This document shows positions 16,596 through 24,224 of a stretch of 26,570 nt of DNA, piece by piece. Position 1 is the stretch's first letter; every line of letters starts with the position of its first letter. The notes below the pieces were generated by a model. That model worked only from the letters and a program-made list of their open reading frames with translations. It ran no database searches and was not told the origin of the DNA. This DNA is from JBJEFI01 sp051873875 (GTDB lineage Bacteria; Bacillota; Bacilli; Bacillales; Bacillaceae_G): NCBI GenBank assembly GCA_051873875.1, contig JBJEFI010000156.1:1-26570 (forward strand). Reading direction: 5' to 3'. The translations under genes and the position numbers were made by a program.

Positions 16596-18239
16596 ATGTT
16601 TAAGTACTTACAACGCATTGGTAAAGCATTAATGCTACCGATTGCTGCGTTACCAATCGCAGGTATTTTACTTGGTGTTGGTGGTGCATTATTAAGCGTA
16701 GCTGGATTACAAAATCCACCTTCAATTTATGAACCATTAATCAACTTTGTTAACATCGATGTTGTTACAGCTATCTTAACAATTATGAGAAACGTAGGGG
16801 ATATCGTATTCGGTAACCTACCAATTTTATTCGCTGTCGGTGTTGCAGTTGGTTTAGCAAAAGATGATAAAGGTACAGCTGCTTTAGCTTCTGTATTTGG
16901 TTTCATCATTATGCACCAAGTTATTAACACATTATTAGGTTTAGGATTAACTCAATTAGGTACATTAACTCCAGATAATGTTGGAGAATATGGTACTTAC
17001 GTTACAACAACAGTTGGTATCTTTACATTAAATATGTCAGTATTCGGTGGTATTATCACTGGTATGGTAACATCAGTGTTACATAACCGTTACCACAAAA
17101 TTCAATTCAACCCAATGTTTTCATTCTTTGCAGGATCTCGTTTCGTTCCAATTATCACTGCAATTGTAATGGCATTCGTAGGTGCGATCTTAGCGTTTGT
17201 ATGGCCAGTTGTTCAAAATGGTATCGCAGTATTAGCTGATTTAGTTAATGCTTCAGGTTCAATCGGAACATTCTTCTACGGTTTAATTGAACGTTCGTTA
17301 ATCCCATTCGGATTACATCACGTATTCTATTCACCATTCTGGTACACTTCATTAGTTGAAGCAAACGTAATCGTTGATGGTGTAAACACAGTTGTATCTG
17401 GTGCTCAAACTGGTTACTTCGTACAATTAGGTTCAATGGGTGATTTAGTTGGCGCTTCAGCATCAACTATGGATCAAGTAGTAAATGGAACAACTCGTTT
17501 CATGGCTGGTAAATTCCCATTCATGATGTTCGGTTTAGCGGGTGCGGCGTTAGCAATGTACTCTACTGCTAGACCAGAAAAGAAAAAATTAGTAGGTTCA
17601 TTATTATTCTCAGCTGCAGGTACAGCGGCATTAACAGGTATCACTGAACCAATCGAATTCACATTCTTATTCGTATCACCAATTCTTTACGTAATTCACG
17701 CAGTATTTGCTGGTTTATCATTCATGTTAATGGATATCTTTAATGTATTCATTGGTATGACATTCTCTGGTGGTTTAATTGACTTTACATTATTCGGTTT
17801 ATTACCAGCTGGTGCAGGTGTAGATACAAACTGGATTTATGTAATCTTAGTAGGTATTGTATACTTCGTACTTTACTTCTTTATCTTCCGTTTCGTAATC
17901 ACGAAGTTTAACTTAAAAACTCCTGGTCGTGAAGAAGAAGATGAGGAAACAAAATTATATACAAAAGCTGATTTCCAAGGTAAAGGTGAAAATGCTGGTG
18001 GAGATGAATTAAAAGAAATCGCACCATTAGTATTAGCTGCTTTAGGTGGAAAAGAAAATATTGAAAATCTTGACGCATGTATCACTCGTCTACGTGTAGA
18101 AGTAAAAGATCCAAAGAAAGTAGATAAAGACGAATTAAAACGTCTTGGCGCAGCAGGTGTAATGGAAGTTGCTGGTGGCGTACAAGCAATCTTTGGTGGT
18201 AAATCTGATACATTAAAGAACTATATTAAAGAACTATAA
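16596..18239 (+). CDS. PTS sugar transporter EIICB, glucose/maltose/GlcNAc family
   Basis: This 547-residue membrane protein imports and phosphorylates a sugar. Residues about 1-440 form the EIIC channel, starting with a multi-helix N terminus (ALMLPIAALPIAGILLGVGG) and carrying the family motif GITEPIEFTFLF. After a charged linker (EEEDEETK), the C-terminal EIIB domain has the phosphorylated cysteine in NLDACITRLRV. No EIIA domain is present, so the phosphate must come from a EIIA protein encoded elsewhere. The codons look like those of a highly expressed gene. A strong site (AAAGGAG) precedes the ATG. Two cre sites, tandem operators and a nearby LacI-family gene suggest inducible control. 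The substrate is not settled: glucose, maltose or another glucoside, and GlcNAc all fit this family. Confidence 0.9.
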   Translation: MFKYLQRIGKALMLPIAALPIAGILLGVGGALLSVAGLQNPPSIYEPLINFVNIDVVTAILTIMRNVGDIVFGNLPILFAVGVAVGLAKDDKGTAALASVFGFIIMHQVINTLLGLGLTQLGTLTPDNVGEYGTYVTTTVGIFTLNMSVFGGIITGMVTSVLHNRYHKIQFNPMFSFFAGSRFVPIITAIVMAFVGAILAFVWPVVQNGIAVLADLVNASGSIGTFFYGLIERSLIPFGLHHVFYSPFWYTSLVEANVIVDGVNTVVSGAQTGYFVQLGSMGDLVGASASTMDQVVNGTTRFMAGKFPFMMFGLAGAALAMYSTARPEKKKLVGSLLFSAAGTAALTGITEPIEFTFLFVSPILYVIHAVFAGLSFMLMDIFNVFIGMTFSGGLIDFTLFGLLPAGAGVDTNWIYVILVGIVYFVLYFFIFRFVITKFNLKTPGREEEDEETKLYTKADFQGKGENAGGDELKEIAPLVLAALGGKENIENLDACITRLRVEVKDPKKVDKDELKRLGAAGVMEVAGGVQAIFGGKSDTLKNYIKEL

Positions 18240-18270
18240 GAAATAAATTTTAGGTTTAACCCTTTTCGAT

Positions 18271-18379
18271 AAAAAGCACTTTTTCAATAAGTGATATAAT
18301 CCTATTGTTGTAGGCAGTTAGGTGAAAGCTGATACTGCCTACTTAGTAGGAAAATATCCAATGAATAAGTGCTTTTTTT
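18271..18379 (+). ncRNA. 109-nt imperfect long hairpin ending in a T-run (structured 3' end or small RNA)
   Basis: The ends pair as AAAAAGCACTT (18271-18281) with AAGTGCTTTTT (from 18367), followed by further T. Inside, in register, are GATAT/ATATC (18293-18297/18354-18358), TCCTA/TAGGA (18300-18304/18347-18351) and GTAGGCAGT/ACTGCCTAC (18310-18318/18334-18342), with a 15-nt apical loop. It lies 31 bp after the PTS stop and could simply be its terminator, but it is much larger and more elaborate than the others here. An extended -10-like TGATATAAT lies inside the 5' arm. I do not recognise it as a known RNA family. Confidence 0.5.
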
Positions 18380-18619
18380 ATATAGAAGTGTTGAGTAAAA
18401 TGTAGGTTAGTTATCCTGAATGTTTTTTGAGGAATTCTTTTTCGTCTATTATCCATGTAGATGTTAGATGAAAAAGGTTATTTTTGATTTTAAGTAAAGA
18501 TTTGTCTATTTATTTATGTCATAATTAGAATGATTGATAAAAATAAATAGTTAGTATTTACTATGGTTTTATTTCCTTTTAAGCTAAGGGAAGAAAAGAA
18601 TAGTAGAAGGGAGACGCAA
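18380..18619 (+). other. AT-rich intergenic region before the LacI-family gene
   Basis: This 240-bp stretch has no convincing gene. The only structure I see is a short inverted repeat, TAGTA-TT-TACTA (18552-18563), which might be an operator or chance in AT-rich DNA. No clear SigA promoter with good spacing was found, although one must exist unless the gene is read from upstream. The TTAACCGGTTAA operator is absent, so the regulator gives no sign of autoregulation through that site. Confidence 0.4.
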
Positions 18620-19825
18620 ATGGAAAAGAAAAAACCAACAATTAAAGATGTTGCCAAAAAAGCAAATGTATCAAAGGCAACGGTCTCCTACGTATTAAAT
18701 AATGTGGATAAAGTGTCAGAAGAAACAAGGCAAAAAGTTTTGCAAGCAATGAAAGAGTTAAATTATATTCCTAGTTCAACAGCAAGGGATTTAGCGAAAA
18801 CGAGTAATATGAACTTCAAAGATGAAGCGATGACAGATAATCCGTTTTATTATGAGTTTGTTCATTCATATATTGGAAGCCAATTAGAAAAAGAAACATT
18901 TGATGAAAAGAAGCAATTACTAAAATCGTTTGAAAATAGTGGGGTTGTTCCTAATTTTTTCATGAAACAGTTAAAGCGAAAAGTACAAGTGATAGTTGGA
19001 ATTATCTTACCGATAGAAGGAAGCTGTAAACAAAAGATTTTTCGCAACAATCCTTTTTATCAAGAGCTTCTTAACGGAATAGAAGAAGCTGCTCGAGAAC
19101 ATGACATTATTTTAAAAGTAATGTATGTTGATGATATTCAAGAAAAGGATAGTGAATTTAATCAATATCCGTTTATGGGATTAATCGTAATTGGAAAAGT
19201 GAAAGATCGTATTTTGGATATATTAGACGAACGTAAAATTCCTCTTATACACATAGATGATTACTGTGAAGACCGTGACCATGTTCATGTATTATCTAAT
19301 GATAAAGAAGGTGCTTTTCAAGGCGTTAGCTATTTAATTGAACGAGGGTACCGCCATATTGGATTCGTTGGTGGAATTGCTCAATATTGTTCCGTTAATC
19401 AAAATAGATACGATGGTTATAAGGAAGCGTTATTTAAGCATGATGCTAACTTTGATAAAGAAAATGTATTTATTGTGTCTGGACATGCCTACGAACAAGG
19501 GATTGAAGTGGCAAAAGCAATTATTAATCGTAAAGAAAAGGTAGATGCCCTTTTTTGTATTTCCGATATTACTGCTATTGGTGTTATGAAGGGATTACGT
19601 GAAGGTGGTATATCTGTTCCAGAAGATATAGCCGTTATTGGATTTGATAATATTCAAGCAAGTAAATATTGTTATCCAGAGCTTACCACTATTAATCAGC
19701 ATATTTATGAAAAAGGTAAGATATCCATTAATCTCCTTATTCAAAAAATGAAGGGAACTGTGATAAAGCAAGAATTTATCGTGCCAGTTTCTATTGTGGA
19801 GAGAGAATCTGTACTAAAGAAATAA
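18620..19825 (+). CDS. LacI/GalR-family transcriptional regulator with an extra central segment
   Basis: The ATG at 18620 follows a good site (AGAAGGGAG) and gives 401 residues. A frame extension to 18563 lacks such a site and would put 19 atypical residues before the helix-turn-helix. Residues 7-28 (TIKDVAKKANVSKATVSYVL..) are the LacI DNA-binding motif, followed by the hinge-like SSTARDLAKTSN (52-63). The sugar-binding domain starts only near residue 123 (VIVGIILP), not near 60 as usual, and then runs through FRNNPFYQELLNGIEEAA, GYRHIGFVGG, ALFCISDITAIGVM and IAVIGFDN to a normal end. Thus about 60 residues (64-122) are inserted; part of them (TDNPFYYEFVHSYIG) resembles the NPFYxEL start of the domain. 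It probably controls the upstream PTS gene. Confidence 0.88.
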   Translation: MEKKKPTIKDVAKKANVSKATVSYVLNNVDKVSEETRQKVLQAMKELNYIPSSTARDLAKTSNMNFKDEAMTDNPFYYEFVHSYIGSQLEKETFDEKKQLLKSFENSGVVPNFFMKQLKRKVQVIVGIILPIEGSCKQKIFRNNPFYQELLNGIEEAAREHDIILKVMYVDDIQEKDSEFNQYPFMGLIVIGKVKDRILDILDERKIPLIHIDDYCEDRDHVHVLSNDKEGAFQGVSYLIERGYRHIGFVGGIAQYCSVNQNRYDGYKEALFKHDANFDKENVFIVSGHAYEQGIEVAKAIINRKEKVDALFCISDITAIGVMKGLREGGISVPEDIAVIGFDNIQASKYCYPELTTINQHIYEKGKISINLLIQKMKGTVIKQEFIVPVSIVERESVLKK

Positions 19826-19862
19826 AAAAGATTCATAAGTAAAAGGCTTATGAATCTTTTTT
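19824..19862 (+). terminator. bidirectional terminator between lacI-type and ytxG-like genes
   Basis: AAAAAAGATTCATAAG (19824-19839) pairs with CTTATGAATCTTTTTT (19847-19862) around a 7-nt loop. The 5' A-run and 3' T-run let it act on both strands. It serves the convergent LacI-family gene and the minus-strand ytxG-like gene, which stops at 19864. Confidence 0.92.
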
Positions 19863-19863
19863 A

Positions 19864-20214
19864 TTATAGGTTTTTAAAAAAGACCTTTTTAACAATCATG
19901 AGAATCTCTGTTAAGATTTCAATGTTTGTCTTTACATTATCACGAGTAACAAGAAAATCTGCTGCTGTTTCCGTGACAGCTTCTGTGACATCTTTGATAT
20001 GTTCACTAGCTTGTCTCATATTATGAGTAGCGACAGGTAAATCCCTTAAGAAGGATTCAAGTTCCTGTTTATTTGAGCCAATAAGGTTATTTACTTCTCC
20101 ATAAAATTTTCGCGCATTATTTAGTAGTAGAATAAGGTAAACGAGTGCGACACCGCCTAAAATAGCTAGAATAGTAGCAAGTATCACATAGATAGCTGTT
20201 GGACTAATATACAT
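19864..20214 (-). CDS. DUF948 family protein, YtxG-like
   Basis: This is a 116-residue protein with one N-terminal membrane helix (about residues 6-30, VILATILAILGGVALVYLIL). A long hydrophilic helical part follows, ending in a second hydrophobic patch (ILTEILMIVKKVFF). This is the layout of DUF948/YtxG proteins, a Bacillus group linked to general stress operons. It lies 20 bp after the YtxH-like gene in the same direction, matching the ytxG-ytxH association but with the order reversed relative to B. subtilis ytxGHJ. The ribosome-binding site is weak (AGGATT, about 17 bases before the ATG), so coupling to the upstream gene is likely. Molecular function is unknown. Confidence 0.75.
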   Translation of the reverse strand: MYISPTAIYVILATILAILGGVALVYLILLLNNARKFYGEVNNLIGSNKQELESFLRDLPVATHNMRQASEHIKDVTEAVTETAADFLVTRDNVKTNIEILTEILMIVKKVFFKNL

Positions 20215-20234
20215 ATATGGTTATTTAATTAATC

Positions 20235-20579
20235 CTATTGTTCTTTTGTTGCAGCAATTTCTTCTACAACTTCTTCTACTTCTTGGTTAACACGCGCGGC
20301 TTTTTTTTCTGCAATAAATTCTTTCAGTTTACTAGTTGCTTCTGTTAATTTTTCCTTACCATCGGAAAGCTTGTCCGAAATTTCAGTTGTAACGTTATTT
20401 GAGTAGTCTGCAATATCTTTACGAGTTTCTTTTCCGGATTTTGGAGCAAATAATAATCCCCCTACTGCCCCAACGATAGAGCCAGTTAATACACCAGCTG
20501 CTGCAGCTTTCGCTTTACGTTGACGTTCTTGGCGAAGTTTTTCTTTCTTTTTTTGTTCAAAATAATTTGTTAGTTTCAT
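20235..20579 (-). CDS. YtxH domain protein
   Basis: This is a 114-residue protein. A basic, charged N terminus (KKKEKLRQERQRKAK) is followed by a glycine/alanine-rich membrane-like segment and the YtxH-domain signature GGLLFAPKSGKETRKDI (about residues 42-58). A long charged helical tail ends in VEEVVEEIAA. In B. subtilis YtxH belongs to a stress-induced operon; its biochemical role is not known. The ATG at 20579 is favoured because AAGGAGG lies eight bases upstream; a GTG directly before it (20582) is possible but closer to the site. It is transcribed away from yhgE and is first in a two-gene operon. Confidence 0.85.
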   Translation of the reverse strand: MKLTNYFEQKKKEKLRQERQRKAKAAAAGVLTGSIVGAVGGLLFAPKSGKETRKDIADYSNNVTTEISDKLSDGKEKLTEATSKLKEFIAEKKAARVNQEVEEVVEEIAATKEQ

Positions 20580-20620
20580 CACTAATTCCTCCTTGATTAA
20601 GTAATTTCTATACCATATTT

Positions 20621-20629
20621 ATTATATCA
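20621..20629 (-). promoter_or_regulatory. extended -10 promoter of the ytxH-ytxG-like operon
   Basis: On the minus strand the sequence reads TGATATAAT, a perfect extended -10 element (TG-N-TATAAT), about 42 bases upstream of the YtxH start. The -35 region 17 bp further up is poor (TTATTT). No convincing SigB-type GTTTAA/GGGTAT pair was found, although homologues are stress genes. Confidence 0.6.
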
Positions 20630-20752
20630 TCATTAGACTATTCAAATAAGATGGAAAAGTATATTAATTGCCGACAAATTTTTTAAGAATCAGTGAAATT
20701 TGGAGAAGCATATTTATTTACAATATTAAAATAGTATGATAGGATTACAAAA

Positions 20753-20822
20753 ATGACTGTTTTGAAAAAGTAGTCATATAATTTTTTGTGCTATGAAATG
20801 ACCAAAAATTAAAATTGGTCAT
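20753..20822 (+). promoter_or_regulatory. yhgE promoter with two 25-bp operator-like dyads
   Basis: Dyad 1 (20753-20777) is ATGACT-N13-AGTCAT and dyad 2 (20798-20822) is ATGACCAA-N9-TTGGTCAT. Both are 25 bp long, share the ATGAC/GTCAT arms, and start 45 bp apart. A candidate promoter lies within and next to dyad 1: ATGACT as a -35 box, 18 bp, then a perfect TATAAT (20777-20782). Dyad 1 therefore spans -35 to -10, and dyad 2 lies downstream of the start. This arrangement fits a dimeric repressor such as a TetR-family protein, which often accompanies yhgE; none is encoded here. Confidence 0.65.
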
Positions 20823-20844
20823 ATAGAGGTAGGAGGAGTAAAAA

Positions 20845-23241
20845 ATGAAAGGGCGAAAAGTACTGTTTCAGGAGTTTGGGGCAATAGCTCGAAATAAAAA
20901 AATATTAATTCCCGTTATTGCTGTATTATTTATCCCTGTTCTTTATGCAGGTATGTTTCTATGGGCATTTTGGGATCCGTATGAAAAGTTAGCGGAACTT
21001 CCTGTAGCAGTTGTCAACTTAGATCAAGGCGCATCTTTTGAAGGAGAAACCTTACATGTTGGGAATGACTTAGTAAAAGAGTTGAAGAAAGATGGTAGTT
21101 TTGGATGGGAGTTCGTATCATTAGACAAAGCAAAACAAGGATTTAAAGATCGAAAATATTACATGATGATTCAAATTCCAAGTAATTTTTCTGAAAATGC
21201 AACGACATTAACAAAAGAAAATCCAACTCAATTAGAATTGTTTTATATTCCTAATGAAAGCTTAAACTTCCTATCTTCTCAAATTGGGGAGTCCGGAATG
21301 GAGAAAATCAAAGGACAACTTCAAAAAACAATTACAAAAACATATGCAGAAAAAGTATTTACAAAAGTAGCAAATGGACTAAACGAAGCAACTGATGGAG
21401 CGAGTCAATTAAATGAAGGTTCCGTTGCTGCAAAAGATGGCTCTATTCAACTAAAAGATGGGTTAATCACATTAACAGATAAATCACAAGGATTTAAAGA
21501 TGGATTAACAAAGGCGAAAGATGGTTCTAGTCAATTGAAAGATGGTCTAGGAACATTAGCATCAAAAACGCCAGCCCTTAGTGAGGGAATTAATGACTTA
21601 AAAGCAGGTTCTGGTCAGTTAGCAGGTGGATTAAATACACTAAGTGATAAATCAAAAGAAATGGAAAAAGGGGTAAGTGATTTAAAAACTGGTTCTACCC
21701 AATTAAAAACTGGTGTCGGTACATTAGATAGCGGCATTGGACAAATGCAACAAAAAGTAAATGATGTGTTAGTACCAGGATCAAATCAGTTATTGGCAGG
21801 TAGTGAAAAAGTAGCTGCTGGTTTAAAAGAGGCTTCAGATGGTGTTAATCAACTAAATGATCAAATGCCACTCTTAGTAGATGGAAGTAGTCAAGTAAGC
21901 CAAGGTGCTAGCAAATTAACACAAGGTTTAACTGATTTTGAAGCAGTGATTAATCAATTAACAGCAGGTTTACCAGCAGAGCAACAGCAGGTAATTAAGG
22001 AACAATATGCAAAACTTCTTCAAGGTAGTGAAGAGGTAAAGACAGGTGCGAATAAAGTATCGCAAGGACTTGCTGGTGCTCAGCCAAAAATTACAGCATT
22101 GGCAAATGGCCAAAATGAATTATTAAAAGGTGCTAATGAGTTAAAGGTTGGCCAACAACAAGCTGTTGCCGGAGTATCAGAATTAAATAACAAATTGGTA
22201 GAAATGAAAGCAGGTTCTGGTCAATTAGTAGCTGGAAGCACAGCTTTATCTAGTGGAATGAATCAATTAAGTGAAGGTTCAATAGCCTTAATTGATGGTG
22301 TAACACAATTACGAAATGGTTCAGTAGCATTAGATAATGGTTTAGGATTATTACAATCCAACTCTACATCATTAATAAGCGGTGTAAATGCACTACAACA
22401 AGGTTCGATTGCCCTGGATAGTGGGGTTGGTCAATTACAAACAGGCTCTGTTGCCTTAGTAGACGGAGTAGGACAATTAAAAGAAGGTTCTAGTTCCTTA
22501 GCAGATGGTTTAGGAAAAATAGAAGATGGAACGAAACAATTAAAAACAGAATTAAATAAAAGTGCGGTAGAAGCAGAACAATCGAAAACAAACAATGATG
22601 AATTAAATATGTTTGCAAGTCCAGTAAAAGTAAAAACAGAAAAAATTGGCGAAGTTCCAAACTACGGAACAGGTTTTGCACCATATTTCTTATCACTTGG
22701 ATTATTCGTTGGTGCATTATTAATTTCAATTGTATTCCCACTGCGAGAATCACTTGGTTCACCGCGTACAGCTTTTGGTAAATGGGCAAGTAAAACAATT
22801 GTGTTAATGTTCGTTGGTATTATTCAAGCATTAATTGCGGTGGCAATTTTAATTTTTGGATTAGGAATAGAAGTACAAAGTGTTCCAAGCTTTATTGCAT
22901 TTAGTATTTTAACAAGTTGGACATTCTTAGCGCTTATTCAATTCTTTGTAACATCCTTTGGGGATGTAGGACGATTCTTAGCAATTCTTGTATTAATTCT
23001 TCAATTAACAACAAGTGCTGGAACATTCCCATTAGAATTAATTCCAAGTCCGTTACAAGTATTTAATCAATGGTTACCAATGACGTATACAGTATCAGGC
23101 TTGAAAGCAGTTATTTCAAGCGGAGATTATTCATTTATGTGGCAAAATATATCAGTGTTATGTGGATATATTGTCGTATTATTAGGGGGCACATATGTTT
23201 ACTTCTTTTTACACCAAAAAAGAATGAATGCCCAAAATTAA
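20845..23241 (+). CDS. yhgE: YhgE/Pip family membrane protein with heptad repeats
   Basis: This 798-residue protein resembles B. subtilis YhgE (about 775) and the lactococcal phage infection protein Pip. An N-terminal membrane helix (about residues 19-44) precedes an extracellular domain with the family start LPVAVVNLDQGASFEGE. A very long repeat region (about 175-570) of Gly-xxx-Leu heptads follows. The C-terminal third has about five membrane helices typical of the ABC-2-type membrane fold (from APYFLSLGLFVGALLISIVF to CGYIVVLLGGTYVYF). Pip is a phage receptor in Lactococcus; the native role of YhgE is unclear, with transport or envelope functions suggested. A strong GGTAGGAGGAG site precedes the ATG. 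The gene is alone, with its own promoter, operators and terminator. Confidence 0.92.
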   Translation: MKGRKVLFQEFGAIARNKKILIPVIAVLFIPVLYAGMFLWAFWDPYEKLAELPVAVVNLDQGASFEGETLHVGNDLVKELKKDGSFGWEFVSLDKAKQGFKDRKYYMMIQIPSNFSENATTLTKENPTQLELFYIPNESLNFLSSQIGESGMEKIKGQLQKTITKTYAEKVFTKVANGLNEATDGASQLNEGSVAAKDGSIQLKDGLITLTDKSQGFKDGLTKAKDGSSQLKDGLGTLASKTPALSEGINDLKAGSGQLAGGLNTLSDKSKEMEKGVSDLKTGSTQLKTGVGTLDSGIGQMQQKVNDVLVPGSNQLLAGSEKVAAGLKEASDGVNQLNDQMPLLVDGSSQVSQGASKLTQGLTDFEAVINQLTAGLPAEQQQVIKEQYAKLLQGSEEVKTGANKVSQGLAGAQPKITALANGQNELLKGANELKVGQQQAVAGVSELNNKLVEMKAGSGQLVAGSTALSSGMNQLSEGSIALIDGVTQLRNGSVALDNGLGLLQSNSTSLISGVNALQQGSIALDSGVGQLQTGSVALVDGVGQLKEGSSSLADGLGKIEDGTKQLKTELNKSAVEAEQSKTNNDELNMFASPVKVKTEKIGEVPNYGTGFAPYFLSLGLFVGALLISIVFPLRESLGSPRTAFGKWASKTIVLMFVGIIQALIAVAILIFGLGIEVQSVPSFIAFSILTSWTFLALIQFFVTSFGDVGRFLAILVLILQLTTSAGTFPLELIPSPLQVFNQWLPMTYTVSGLKAVISSGDYSFMWQNISVLCGYIVVLLGGTYVYFFLHQKRMNAQN
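22210..22545 (+). repeat. uninterrupted run of 16 coding heptads in yhgE
   Basis: Residues 456-567 read as 16 consecutive heptads of the form xGxxxLx, from AGSGQLV to DGTKQLK. In the second half the units alternate between a GSxAL type and a GVxQL type, giving a 42-bp superperiod in the DNA (GGTTC.. then GGTGT../GGAGT..). Less regular heptads extend upstream to about 21380. This matches the known xxxLxxG heptad repeats of the YhgE family. Confidence 0.88.
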
Positions 23242-23286
23242 AGAGAATCTTTGTTTTAGTTAGGATGGAATAAAGTGTTTAAAGGA

Positions 23287-23317
23287 AGAGTTATCCGTTA
23301 GGGATAACTCTTTTTTT
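23287..23317 (+). terminator. yhgE terminator
   Basis: AGAGTTATCC (23287-23296) pairs with GGATAACTCT (23302-23311) and is followed by a T-run to 23317. It lies 45 bases after the yhgE stop. Confidence 0.92.
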
Positions 23318-23445
23318 AGTATAAATAAATGAACTATTCTTCTTTTTTTTGGTTACTGGGAGGTTTAAAAATTTTTTCTAATAAAAATGTATGTTTTATG
23401 AAAGAAAAAATGAAATAGGGGTATTCTAATCTTTAGTAAAATGAA

Positions 23446-23472
23446 ATCCACTAGCACAAAACCCTAGTGGAT
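23446..23472 (+). other. leader hairpin upstream of the lipoprotein gene
   Basis: A perfect 9-bp inverted repeat ATCCACTAG (23446-23454) / CTAGTGGAT (23464-23472) has a 9-nt loop and lies 34 bp before the ATG. No T-run follows on the plus strand. Its arm sequence ATCCACTA recurs in the terminator on the other side of the gene. Confidence 0.65.
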
Positions 23473-23506
23473 GGAAAAAACTTTAACTGGAAGGTAGGAA
23501 TACATC

Positions 23507-24133
23507 ATGAAAAAGGTGTCTGTATTTTTAGTAGCAATTCTTACAATTATTTCTCTTATCGGTTGTGGCAATGGGAATAACAATAACAATGCAACTGACA
23601 ATGCAACTAACAATGCAAGCGAACAGGCAAATGGTATTATAGTTTATGGTACAGAAGATCAAGTAACAAAGGCTGATGAAACGGTAAAAAATGATTTAGA
23701 GTCTAGTCAAGTTTATGATATAAAAATGGCTACGTTAAATGGTCAAAAAGTTCTTGTGATGAGTAATACAACAGCAAAAGAATTACAAGGTAAAGGATTA
23801 TTCCTTACAGTAAAAGACAACGATGTAACGGAGGCTATTACAGATTTTCCTGAAGTAACTCCACAACAAGGTGTTATCTTTGCAAAGGAAGAAATCAAAG
23901 ATATAACAATTGATAACCAAATGATTCCAGCAACATATAAAGGAAATACAATTATTGGTTCAGCCGATGGTTATGCAGATGCATTTTTAATTGTTGATGA
24001 TGCTGAATATGCAAACATAAAAGGAACACCTGAGAAAATGAGCGTCTTTTTATTTAAAGATGCAAAACAATCAGAGAAAGCAATGAGTTCCTTAAAAGAT
24101 GTGAATGCACAACATGTTACGATAAAAAAATAA
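23507..24133 (+). CDS. putative lipoprotein of unknown function
   Basis: This 208-residue protein has a type II signal peptide: positively charged MKK, a hydrophobic core, and the lipobox LIGC with the lipidated Cys20. A low-complexity Asn-rich spacer (NGNNNNNATDNATNNAS) then tethers the folded part. The mature domain (about 43-208) is mixed alpha/beta in appearance, with no cysteine after Cys20. It would be anchored on the outer face of the membrane. From memory it resembles small Bacillus lipoproteins of the BA_5634 type, but I cannot verify this and assign no function. A GGAAGGTAGG site precedes the ATG. It is a single-gene unit with its own terminator. Confidence 0.88.
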   Translation: MKKVSVFLVAILTIISLIGCGNGNNNNNATDNATNNASEQANGIIVYGTEDQVTKADETVKNDLESSQVYDIKMATLNGQKVLVMSNTTAKELQGKGLFLTVKDNDVTEAITDFPEVTPQQGVIFAKEEIKDITIDNQMIPATYKGNTIIGSADGYADAFLIVDDAEYANIKGTPEKMSVFLFKDAKQSEKAMSSLKDVNAQHVTIKK

Positions 24134-24143
24134 AATGAAAATG

Positions 24144-24177
24144 GACTATCCACTATTTTAGTGGATGGTCTTTTTTT
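24144..24177 (+). terminator. lipoprotein gene terminator
   Basis: GACTATCCACTA (24144-24155) pairs with TAGTGGATGGTC (24159-24170) as a 12-bp stem with one G-U pair and a 3-nt loop, followed by seven T. The insertion sequence begins 16 bp later. Confidence 0.93.
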
Positions 24178-24224
24178 ATATAAAGGAAAAAAGAGGCTGG
24201 GACAAAACCTTCCTCTGAAATGAA

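Noticed and set aside
18563..18619. Upstream extension of the LacI-family gene to an ATG at 18563
   Set aside because: It adds 19 residues before the helix-turn-helix that are atypical for the family and has no ribosome-binding site, while the ATG at 18620 has a good one.
22210..22545. Regular DNA repeats of about 42 bp taken as a possible CRISPR or VNTR array
   Set aside because: They are in frame with the YhgE heptads, vary at third positions and have no spacers.
23363..23424. Possible SigB promoter (GTTTAA and GGGTAT) before the lipoprotein gene
   Set aside because: GGGGTAT is present, but the spacing to GTTTAA is about 50 bp, and to the nearer GTTTTA about 20 bp; SigB promoters need about 12-15.
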